DNA from: Phocaeicola_A sp963643925
GTDB taxonomy: Bacteria; Bacteroidota; Bacteroidia; Bacteroidales; Bacteroidaceae
Reading direction: 5' to 3'
DNA length: 6,288 nt
Assembly: GCA_963643925.1 (NCBI GenBank)
Contig: CAVINS010000109.1
Location: 1-6,288, forward strand
Part shown: one piece after another, positions 1 to 6,288 of the stretch
Position numbering within the stretch: the first letter of the stretch is position 1
How the letters are laid out: each line of letters begins with the position of its first letter
Notes under the pieces: generated by a model
The model's database searches: none
Seen by the model: the letters and a program-made list of their open reading frames with translations, nothing else
Told to the model about the DNA's origin: nothing
Position numbers and translations under genes: made by a program

Positions 1-3000
1 GTTCTATATAATTCCAAACCTTGTTGCCCTCTTTTTCATAGAGAGACATAAAGCCACCGACATACCCATTGAAGGCTTCGTTTTTGAGGGTCTCATTGGT
101 TCCTGCGCCCAAGAATGCAATGCAGTAAGCAAGAAGAAGTTGTAGTGCAGCATTGTCAGTGTGTGCCCGAAGACATAGCAACGTTGCACCATACAAATGT
201 TTTACATTGTCCACCTCGCTTCCGGAATTGTCTTTTGGAATTACGCCGATATATTTCAATACGACATCAAAGTCATCTCGGCTCAACGTATCTGTGTCTT
301 GTGACAAAGAATAGTTCTCACCTTCAACTTCGTAATCTTGCCGTGCATATTTAGAGTTAAAGTACAAATGGATAAATTCTTTAAGCCACTCGTCATTATG
401 TTGCACCTCACGTTGAGTGATACTGTCCTCACAGGCAATACGCATGTCTTCGATAGCTCTGAAACGTTTCTTTTTCAGATTTTCATAGACGAAGGCAGTA
501 AGATAGCCCAAGCACTTGTCAAGATAGTTTCTTCCCCTTTGCTGGTCTATCTCGTCGACCTTTTTAATTGCTTGTTCGAGAGAATAATACTTGCGGAAGA
601 AATCCAGCATAAATTGTCTAAATTCCGCATCCGTTCTTCTCCTAATTTTCAATTCATAGGCTTGTGCAAGATAATCAATGGTGACATCTTCTACCAAGCC
701 CACGCAACACATGCGGTAGATTGCTTTGTCCGTATCGTCTTTATCACGTTTCTGACAGAACAACTTCTTTAGGCCTGCGTAGATATCCTGATGGTCATGG
801 TATCTTAGCCAGCTTCCATCTTGTGAGCGCTTTGATATTTCAACTATCAAATTATCAAATTCTGATACATTTTCAAGTCTGAGTCTACCATATCTTGCCT
901 CGTCAATATTCCTCCAACCTTGCCTATTTGCAATGTTCTTTATTTCGTCTTTGATAGACTGTTTAAACTGTTCGAAATCCTGTTGTATCTGGTTTTCCCA
1001 TGAAACAGTTACATATACATATCCGTCTTCATTAGCTTTGTTCATTGCAGCATAGATACCTTCCGTAATATTGCTCGTTTCTTCCAATGGACGGAGAAGA
1101 GCCTGGACGGAATGGTCTTTATAGTTACGCAAGATATTTATCAGTGATTCAGAAATGTACTTACAAGTATTATACTCGAAGTTCCGATAATTATATCTTG
1201 GCGATAAGCTATCAAGCATTATATAACCATACTGCTTATTATTATCCTCTTGAGATAGGATTTTGATAGCATTCCTATTTCGGTCCGGTTTAAGCAAAAC
1301 GTCTGTATTACCTGTTTCGTCACTCAATATACCCTGTATCTTTTGCAGATAGGTAGGCTTTACATTGAGAATTCTGTCTGTCATCTCAAGCAGAATGGTT
1401 TTCTCCTTGTATAGGCCACGGAAAGAGTTGTTGTGAAACCAGAGGTCAATGTTTTTGTCAACATTCTCAAAATATCCATAGCCTTTGCTTGCTGTAAAAA
1501 GGAAGGTAGCGACATCCTCACTACAATTGTTTGATAGACAGAATTGGATGAAGTCAGGACGTAACACGTATTTACCCCTATAATTTTCCAACCATACAGG
1601 ATCTATGTTTAAAGAATTTATTGCAGCAACGCGAAGGTCGTTCACCTTATCAACCGTAAGATGAATATATTCCATCGAGTCATAGAGCACATACGAAATT
1701 GCATATTTCTTGTCGCGACCGCCACGTCCAGCCTCTTGAACGTAGCCTTCGATAGAAGATGGATGGTTGATGTGTATAGTATATCGAACATTCGGTTTGT
1801 CAACCCCCATTCCAAATGCCTTGGTTGCTACTATCATATTCAGGTCGTTCTTGATGAACGATTCCATATCGCCTGAAGACGAGTCCCCACCGACAAACGT
1901 TCCAACCTTCAATTTGTCTTGGCACTCTGAAATCAATCCTGTAGATATACCCTTACGGGTACCCCAAACATTGTCTTTGACTCCAAAAGTACCATGTGCA
2001 TGAGGACAAAATACGATACCGGCATTGTTATATTTTTCATCAACGTCTGCTTTATAAAACGACGATGGCATAAAATCCTTAATACGGCAAGCCTTATTGT
2101 CATCTGCTACATTTAGAGTTTCTATATCAGCCGGAATTTCTTGAAGCAGTTCATACATCTTTTGCCTTTTGCTTTCTGCGACAATATCTTTCAGCGCCCA
2201 ATCGTCTTGAACGTTAAGGATATAAGGATTGTATTCTTTACGTAAAGAGTCGTAATCCGACTCAACATTGACTATACGATAAGTAAGTTCTGGCCGGGAG
2301 TCGTTCTCTGGGCGGACAACAGTCTCACTATCAATGGTAAGAGAACCACCTAGCGTCAGTTCTCTTTCGACGTCAGCAAGGACATCAAAAGATGCTGTAG
2401 CTGTTAATCCGATGATAGGCAAAGGACGCCCAGACTTAGTTTGCATAAAGTTTATCATGTTACGCCCGAGATGCAGATATGAAGGTCGGAAATCATGTCC
2501 CCATTCTGACACACAATGAACTTCATCTATAACGCCATAAGCAAAATAAATGTTGTTCTTTTCCGCCATAACAATCAGACTGTCTCTAAAGTTTTCCATC
2601 ATGTATCTCTCTGGAGAAAGGAGCATGAATTGTAGAGAGCCATTCTGTAATTGGTTAAGCTTTTGAGCTTTTTCCTTTGCGCCCATACCACTATTGACAC
2701 AATCACTCGCATCAATTCTTATTTCGCGCAGTCCCCTAACTTGGTCCACCATCAAAGAAACAAGAGGGTCAACGACGATCGTTACTCCAGGTTGCAACAT
2801 GGATGACAATTGGTAGATCAAAGACTTACCACCACCAGTTGGAAGAAGTCCTATTGTTGTTCTATCAGAAAGTGAGTGGCTTAATATAGGGAGTTGCCCA
2901 TGACGAAACGAGGGCTTTCTGAAAATGTTCTGCAGGAAGTATGTCAAGATATCTTCTCTTTCCTTGATTGCAATATATTTACCAGTTGTATCTTTTATGA

Positions 3001-5062
3001 CAAATGGCGGATATTCAATGTTTTTTGCAGAGCAGATAGTTCTTTCCCTCTTCTGATAATGTGAAGAACGGATGATATAGACCACTTTTGCCATGGCATT
3101 AAGTGGCAATGCATCTATATTGTCACGTAACAACATAGATAAGTCTAGACAAAGATCAAACTCTTTTTCCGGTATATTGGTCTTAACTGGATTGCCAAGA
3201 TGTAACTTTGAGCCTTTAAACTCTTCTGTAGAGACTATGCAGACATGAACTTCTGGAAGAATGTCGTTGGTGCCATCAAGTGCCGACATCTTATTGTATG
3301 CTTCCTTGAAATTCTCTATCGCGACTGCAGCACAAGGTACATCACGTTCAACAACGAGTATGTTCCAATTAGATGCATTGATGTCAAGAGCACCTGTCAA
3401 CAATGCCTGCAATAGCATTCTCTCAACACGTGCTATAGCAAGTGGCGAGAGAACAATCTCAAGAGTTTCCTTCCATGTACCAGTAATGGTTTTCTGGCTG
3501 TTGTGCTTAATGATGGAAAGATATTTGTTCAAAGAGGCTTCCTGCTCCCAATTGTTCAGAAAGGTGTAATCCTTTAGTTGCTCAAGACGGTAGGTATCAT
3601 ATCCATTTGATGAGGTCATGCGGTCCCTTCTCTCATCTCTAAGTTTATGGAAGATGTTGCTATGATACGGTACTCCGTCAAGTTCAAAGATGAAGCCAGT
3701 TTTTGACTCTCCGTAGGGTATTTCAAAGGCAAAGTCCACTCTTTGATCCTTACTGAATCTTTGGTCTGGGATGTTTACAATTGAGGATAGAGGACGTTGT
3801 GGTTCCAGTATTTGGATAAGGTATTGGTTTTCAGTACCATCCAAATATCTAGATACGAAATCCTTTTCAAAACTGCTTTCAAGCATATCTCCATTGTAGT
3901 TATCCGTATCAAAGCGTGGGTCTATGATATGGAGAGCCTCATTGATATCATTTTTGTGTATTTTATGCTTGGATTTGTATACAATGATTGCGTCTTTAGC
4001 AGGTTTTTCCGACACTTCAAAGATGTCCGCAAAAATTTCTTCTACAGCAATAGGAGCTTTTGTCGGTATGCCACGAGAGACTATATTGGCAAGAACTGCA
4101 AGTTTTGAATCGCAATCACGAGTGTCAAGAGGCTTGTTTGACTTTACGTCGAAGACAGAAAGCGAATGGAACAATTCTTCCATTTCTTCTTTCTTGCCAG
4201 AATTTGCATATTCCTCTGCGGTGGAATCCAAAATATAACCGGCAAAGAACTGGTCATTTTTGTGTGACTCCTCAATGCGTTTGCGGATATTTTCAATGCT
4301 TTCAACTTTACTGAATTGTTTGAAAAATACCCGAAGTGATATAGACCAATTATCCTGCCATTCACCACAATTTCTGTTGAGTTTACCGTACATTTCATCA
4401 GGAGCTGTTGCAGCGATGAAGTCATCGACTCTTTTGTTTCTGAAATAGTATGGTCCAACACAGATGAAATAATTTTTGCCATTGAATGACCGCTGAAACA
4501 ACTGAGTGAACTGCGCCAGGTCGAAAGCTTCAACATCCAAAATATTACTGAAAAGATGTATCTTGCAGTTATTTGAATGACAAAAATCCTGTTCCGTCAA
4601 ATCATCAAATAGTTTATTGATGACACTAACAGGAATTGTATTGTTGTAGCATGATATTACTTGTTGTGCTCTTTGGGTGGCTGGTATTGACGGTTCAATT
4701 AGATTAATGCTGTCAATGTTATAGTTGGCAACATTCGATTTTAGGTAATCGAGGAAAGAAATGGTCGCAGTGCCTTGCCCACATCCCCAATCATAGATTT
4801 CGATGTCCTCAGATAAAATTGATGAGAGATTAGGCATACATTTAAACGCAGCATCAAGTTTAGCCTTGTGCATTTTACCAAAACACCTCAAATACATGTT
4901 GAGATGTTGCTCATCGTCAATGATGTCGGTACCACGCTTCAGGTCTTGATACAATCCGTCCAATACAGTCCTGTCTTTAGGTAATAATGACATAGCTGTA
5001 TCTCGCATTCCCATAAAGGAAATATTGCCTCTGTTTATAAGTTGTCGTATAAATTCTGACAT
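1..5062 (-). CDS. Giant fusion protein: SAM methyltransferase-like domain + Vsr/DUF559-like nuclease + RecQ-type helicase (3' end outside window)
   Basis: One uninterrupted frame of 1687 codons runs from the ATG at 5062 off the left edge, so the C-terminus is missing. Residues ~60-215 look like a class I SAM-binding fold: motif I is D91-W-G-C-G-Q-G-T-A99, followed by an acidic strand end (NLIEPS, E123). Residues ~395-520 look like a PD-(D/E)xK nuclease of Vsr/DUF559 type: D443 in RVDFAFE, E460-x-D462 in FIFELDGVPYHS, D476/R479, then GYDTYRL. Residues ~719-1120 form a RecQ-type SF2 helicase: motif 0 FRHGQ (719-723), Walker A PTGGGKS (741-747), Ia DPLVSLMVDQV, box II DEVH (846-849) followed by the RecQ aromatic loop CVSEWGHDFRP, III LTATA (886-890), IV GIVFCPH (1015-1021), V VATKAFGMGVDKP and VI QEAGRGGRD (1109-1117). 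RecQ unwinds DNA 3'-5' using ATP; the same activity is expected here but not shown. I see no four-cysteine RecQ zinc domain after motif VI. Residues ~525-690 and ~1130-1687 are unassigned. The start is 3 nt after the upstream stop. A cytoplasmic DNA-targeting defence role is inferred from domain composition. Confidence 0.93.
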   Translation of the reverse strand, partial: MSEFIRQLINRGNISFMGMRDTAMSLLPKDRTVLDGLYQDLKRGTDIIDDEQHLNMYLRCFGKMHKAKLDAAFKCMPNLSSILSEDIEIYDWGCGQGTATISFLDYLKSNVANYNIDSINLIEPSIPATQRAQQVISCYNNTIPVSVINKLFDDLTEQDFCHSNNCKIHLFSNILDVEAFDLAQFTQLFQRSFNGKNYFICVGPYYFRNKRVDDFIAATAPDEMYGKLNRNCGEWQDNWSISLRVFFKQFSKVESIENIRKRIEESHKNDQFFAGYILDSTAEEYANSGKKEEMEELFHSLSVFDVKSNKPLDTRDCDSKLAVLANIVSRGIPTKAPIAVEEIFADIFEVSEKPAKDAIIVYKSKHKIHKNDINEALHIIDPRFDTDNYNGDMLESSFEKDFVSRYLDGTENQYLIQILEPQRPLSSIVNIPDQRFSKDQRVDFAFEIPYGESKTGFIFELDGVPYHSNIFHKLRDERRDRMTSSNGYDTYRLEQLKDYTFLNNWEQEASLNKYLSIIKHNSQKTITGTWKETLEIVLSPLAIARVERMLLQALLTGALDINASNWNILVVERDVPCAAVAIENFKEAYNKMSALDGTNDILPEVHVCIVSTEEFKGSKLHLGNPVKTNIPEKEFDLCLDLSMLLRDNIDALPLNAMAKVVYIIRSSHYQKRERTICSAKNIEYPPFVIKDTTGKYIAIKEREDILTYFLQNIFRKPSFRHGQLPILSHSLSDRTTIGLLPTGGGKSLIYQLSSMLQPGVTIVVDPLVSLMVDQVRGLREIRIDASDCVNSGMGAKEKAQKLNQLQNGSLQFMLLSPERYMMENFRDSLIVMAEKNNIYFAYGVIDEVHCVSEWGHDFRPSYLHLGRNMINFMQTKSGRPLPIIGLTATASFDVLADVERELTLGGSLTIDSETVVRPENDSRPELTYRIVNVESDYDSLRKEYNPYILNVQDDWALKDIVAESKRQKMYELLQEIPADIETLNVADDNKACRIKDFMPSSFYKADVDEKYNNAGIVFCPHAHGTFGVKDNVWGTRKGISTGLISECQDKLKVGTFVGGDSSSGDMESFIKNDLNMIVATKAFGMGVDKPNVRYTIHINHPSSIEGYVQEAGRGGRDKKYAISYVLYDSMEYIHLTVDKVNDLRVAAINSLNIDPVWLENYRGKYVLRPDFIQFCLSNNCSEDVATFLFTASKGYGYFENVDKNIDLWFHNNSFRGLYKEKTILLEMTDRILNVKPTYLQKIQGILSDETGNTDVLLKPDRNRNAIKILSQEDNNKQYGYIMLDSLSPRYNYRNFEYNTCKYISESLINILRNYKDHSVQALLRPLEETSNITEGIYAAMNKANEDGYVYVTVSWENQIQQDFEQFKQSIKDEIKNIANRQGWRNIDEARYGRLRLENVSEFDNLIVEISKRSQDGSWLRYHDHQDIYAGLKKLFCQKRDKDDTDKAIYRMCCVGLVEDVTIDYLAQAYELKIRRRTDAEFRQFMLDFFRKYYSLEQAIKKVDEIDQQRGRNYLDKCLGYLTAFVYENLKKKRFRAIEDMRIACEDSITQREVQHNDEWLKEFIHLYFNSKYARQDYEVEGENYSLSQDTDTLSRDDFDVVLKYIGVIPKDNSGSEVDNVKHLYGATLLCLRAHTDNAALQLLLAYCIAFLGAGTNETLKNEAFNGYVGGFMSLYEKEGNKVWNYIE

Positions 5063-5068
5063 AATTTA
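5060..5068 (-). promoter_or_regulatory. Stop-start junction, likely translational coupling
   Basis: The TAA of the DUF1848 gene (5066-5068) is followed by three bases (5063-5065) and then the ATG of the helicase gene (5060-5062). There is no room for a promoter or terminator. No strong Shine-Dalgarno sequence lies ahead of the ATG; an AGG sits about 12 nt upstream, which is too far to be convincing. A ribosome finishing the first gene could re-initiate directly on the second. The two genes are therefore best read as one operon with linked expression. Confidence 0.75.
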
Positions 5069-6139
5069 TTTGCCTGTAATGGTCTCTGCATTAGGGTTGT
5101 TTGTATGTTGTTTCCAGTTGGCAAGAGCCGACTCTTTTGATGTGTTTGCATAGCAATATTCACACAAGTGTGGACATGTGTTATATTCACCAATATCCTT
5201 GGCTGCCATACATCCACAGAACTGTCGTTGACCGGAATCTTTTTTGTGGGCACTAACGAAGTATTTGTTGTTAGGCAAAAGTATAGCACCTTTCGGCAGT
5301 TCATCATTGCCAAACAATGATGGAGCAGGAACGTCTTTTATGTCTACTTTCATGAATTTCATGAGTTCCTGGTCTTTCCATGCAATATTAGTAATCAAAT
5401 CCCCGTCTATACAGCGGTTATGCTCAATACCATATTTTTCCAAGTCAATTTTTTCCCCACAAGTTGCAAGGGTGTAGTTCCATCCAAGTTCTTTATTCAT
5501 TGCAGAAAGCCTTTGGGCAAAAACCTCCATTTGTTCTACTGTCCATTCATGGTATGGAACACCATTTCTTTCCAGATTGGCTTTTACCTTTTTATATAGA
5601 GCAATATCCGCATAACTGAACACAAGTTTTTTGGTATACAGTTTTAACTGCTCTCCAATATTTCTTACCTTGCGAAGCAAGTCGTCGACAGTGATGTCAT
5701 CGGTTAGAATCATTGGGTCAAAACGCCACACTACAGAACCAACACCAAGTCGTTCCACTAGCATCTTAAAAGTTTCAATACGCTTCTCTAAACTTGGGAC
5801 TTTCTCCAATTTCTCGGCTTCATAATCATTAAGAGTGTACTGTATATAGCATTTGATGTTGCGTTCTTCAAGCAGATGAAGATAATCCAAAAGAGGTCTA
5901 GGATTCTTAGACCAAAACACTATAAAACGTGTGTTCTTATAGGAAACGTAGTATTTCATGCCATTAAACGGATTAGTCCAAGCAGAATAACCCATTTCGA
6001 GGCGTTTGAAGAACCAATCCGCATAAAAAGCCGGAATGTCTGTTGAACGACTGGCAGACACAATGACGGGAGCAAAAGCCTTGACTAATGTCCCATTTGG
6101 TAATTTCAAATCTATTTTATTTTTATCTGTTGTTGCCAT
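5066..6139 (-). CDS. DUF1848 family protein with C-terminal radical-SAM-like cysteine cluster
   Basis: This is a complete protein of 357 residues. The N-terminal half carries signatures I recognise as DUF1848: VSASRSTDIPAFYADWFF (residues 27-44), WTNPFNG (54-60), FWSKNPRPLL (75-84), YIQYTLNDYE (98-107) and VVWRFDPMI (136-144). Near the C-terminus there is a CxC (C308, C310), then C322-P-H-L-C326-E-Y-C329-Y-A. This is an exact CxxxCxxC, the spacing that holds the 4Fe-4S cluster of radical SAM enzymes, but placed at the end of the protein rather than the start. DUF1848 is known for this cluster; its reaction and substrate are not established. The protein should be soluble: I see no signal peptide or membrane segment. 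The ATG at 6139 is the first possible start after an in-frame TGA (6170-6172), and no other start codon lies between them. The helicase gene follows after only 3 nt, so the two proteins are probably made together and may act together. Family call is firm; chemistry is inference. Confidence 0.92.
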   Translation of the reverse strand: MATTDKNKIDLKLPNGTLVKAFAPVIVSASRSTDIPAFYADWFFKRLEMGYSAWTNPFNGMKYYVSYKNTRFIVFWSKNPRPLLDYLHLLEERNIKCYIQYTLNDYEAEKLEKVPSLEKRIETFKMLVERLGVGSVVWRFDPMILTDDITVDDLLRKVRNIGEQLKLYTKKLVFSYADIALYKKVKANLERNGVPYHEWTVEQMEVFAQRLSAMNKELGWNYTLATCGEKIDLEKYGIEHNRCIDGDLITNIAWKDQELMKFMKVDIKDVPAPSLFGNDELPKGAILLPNNKYFVSAHKKDSGQRQFCGCMAAKDIGEYNTCPHLCEYCYANTSKESALANWKQHTNNPNAETITGK

Positions 6140-6150
6140 AAATGCATTTA
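6139..6150. promoter_or_regulatory. 12-bp perfect palindrome overlapping the first start codon
   Basis: TAAATGCATTTA at 6139-6150 equals its own reverse complement; its inner end supplies the A of the DUF1848 ATG on the minus strand. It is followed at once by a second, 6-bp palindrome GTCGAC (6151-6156). A dimeric repressor bound here would block translation-proximal DNA and could control the whole operon. One palindrome of this length is expected by chance in a window of this size, so only its placement makes it notable; operator function is a guess. Confidence 0.25.
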
Positions 6151-6196
6151 GTCGACCCTTAAAAAGACATCAAACCGCACCAACACCAATAAACGA

Positions 6197-6261
6197 GATT
6201 TGCTGAGGTTTTCCGAAGTAATGAGTGAGGCCCTCTGAGGCCCTCCGAAGTGCAGCAAATC
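6197..6261. repeat. Inverted repeat with 9-bp perfect arms
   Basis: GATTTGCTG at 6197-6205 is the exact reverse complement of CAGCAAATC at 6253-6261. The arms enclose 47 bases that hold the direct repeat TCCGAAGT (6212-6219 and 6244-6251) and the GAGGCCCTC tandem pair. Pairing does not extend beyond nine bases on either side. The layout could be a folded leader RNA, a protein-binding region, or a small mobile or dispersed repeat. It is not a typical terminator: the loop is long and no T-run follows on the minus strand. Confidence 0.55.
6226..6245. repeat. Perfect 10-bp tandem duplication (TGAGGCCCTC x2)
   Basis: TGAGGCCCTC occurs at 6226-6235 and again, without a gap, at 6236-6245. Because GAGG and CCTC are complementary, the pair can also fold on itself in alternative registers, for example CCTC 6232-6235 with GAGG 6237-6240, or GAGG 6227-6230 with CCTC 6242-6245. 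A related CCCTCCGA is present at 6241-6248 and again at 6263-6270. Function unknown; replication slippage could have made the duplication. Confidence 0.6.
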
Positions 6262-6288
6262 CCCCTCCGAGCCATACCGATGCCATTT

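Larger units (their letters stand above)
6140..6288. other. Upstream segment: leader region or edge of a preceding gene
   Basis: These 149 bases lie ahead of the DUF1848 gene and reach the window edge. The outer part (about 6197-6288) is visibly richer in G and C than the coding DNA and packed with short repeats (separate entries). On the minus strand all three frames are open from the edge for a distance: one ends at TGA 6170-6172, one at TAA in the run near 6160, and one continues 46 codons to TAA at 6148-6150. The last could be the tail of an upstream gene ending 8 nt before the DUF1848 start, but its translation matches no family I recognise. I could not find a clear Bacteroidota promoter (TTTG at -33 with TAnnTTTG at -7). 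A strong promoter, the end of another gene, or part of a dispersed repeat all remain possible. Confidence 0.4.

Noticed and set aside
338..772. 144-codon plus-strand open frame
   Set aside because: It lies wholly antisense to the helicase fusion gene, has no recognisable domain, and its composition is explained by the opposite strand's coding.
4144..4536. 130-codon minus-strand open frame within the methyltransferase-like region
   Set aside because: It is an out-of-frame shadow of the large gene, which reads continuously through this stretch with recognisable domains on both sides.
5035..5313. 92-codon minus-strand frame spanning the junction of the two genes
   Set aside because: It overlaps the conserved cysteine-rich end of DUF1848 in another frame and resembles no known protein.
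6140..6200. Bacteroidota-type promoter (-33 TTTG, -7 TAnnTTTG) ahead of the DUF1848 gene
   Set aside because: TTTG occurs on the minus strand near 6172, but without the TA at the right spacing and with no partner element.
6197..6261. Rho-independent terminator from the inverted repeat
   Set aside because: The loop is 47 bases and there is no T-run directly after the stem in either direction.
6148..6288. 46-codon open frame on the minus strand from the window edge to TAA at 6148-6150, possible tail of an upstream gene
   Set aside because: The other two minus frames are also open over most of this stretch, the translation matches no family I recognise, and repeats dominate it. Not called as a gene, but kept as a possibility in the segment entry.
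1..6288. CRISPR array, tRNA, rRNA, or insertion sequence
   Set aside because: No regularly spaced repeats, no tRNA-like cloverleaf, no transposase or recombinase reading frame was seen; practically the whole window is coding for two proteins.

Overview
The window is one end of a compact, single-strand gene block, entirely on the minus strand. It holds two genes and a short non-coding or edge segment. The DNA is AT-rich by eye, both start codons lack a convincing Shine-Dalgarno sequence, and the protein flavours (a DUF1848 protein and a very large RecQ-like helicase) fit a gut-type Bacteroidota such as Bacteroides, Prevotella or a relative. That assignment is inference and rests on no marker gene.

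Layout, read in the direction of transcription from right to left. (a) 6288-6140 is a GC-richer leader or gene-edge segment. It carries a 9-bp inverted repeat, a 10-bp perfect tandem duplication, short direct repeats, and a 12-bp perfect palindrome that overlaps the first start codon. (b) 6139-5066 encodes a complete 357-residue DUF1848 protein with a C-terminal CxxxCxxC cluster like that of radical SAM enzymes. (c) 5062 to the left edge encodes at least 1687 residues of a giant multidomain protein with no internal stop. In order, it has an N-terminal class I SAM-binding methyltransferase-like domain, a PD-(D/E)xK nuclease domain of Vsr/DUF559 type, a linker region with an 'ERD' motif, a full SF2 RecQ-type helicase core, and a long unassigned C-terminal region that runs off the window. 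The two genes are separated by 3 nt and are almost certainly co-transcribed and translationally coupled. Every base from 1 to 6139 except those 3 is coding.

The combination of methyltransferase-like, nuclease and RecQ helicase modules in one polypeptide, with a putative iron-sulfur/radical-SAM-like partner in front, looks like a two-gene genome-defence or nucleic-acid-processing module. No defence role is proven by the sequence. It is inferred from domain logic seen in restriction, BREX/DISARM-like and helicase-nuclease defence systems.
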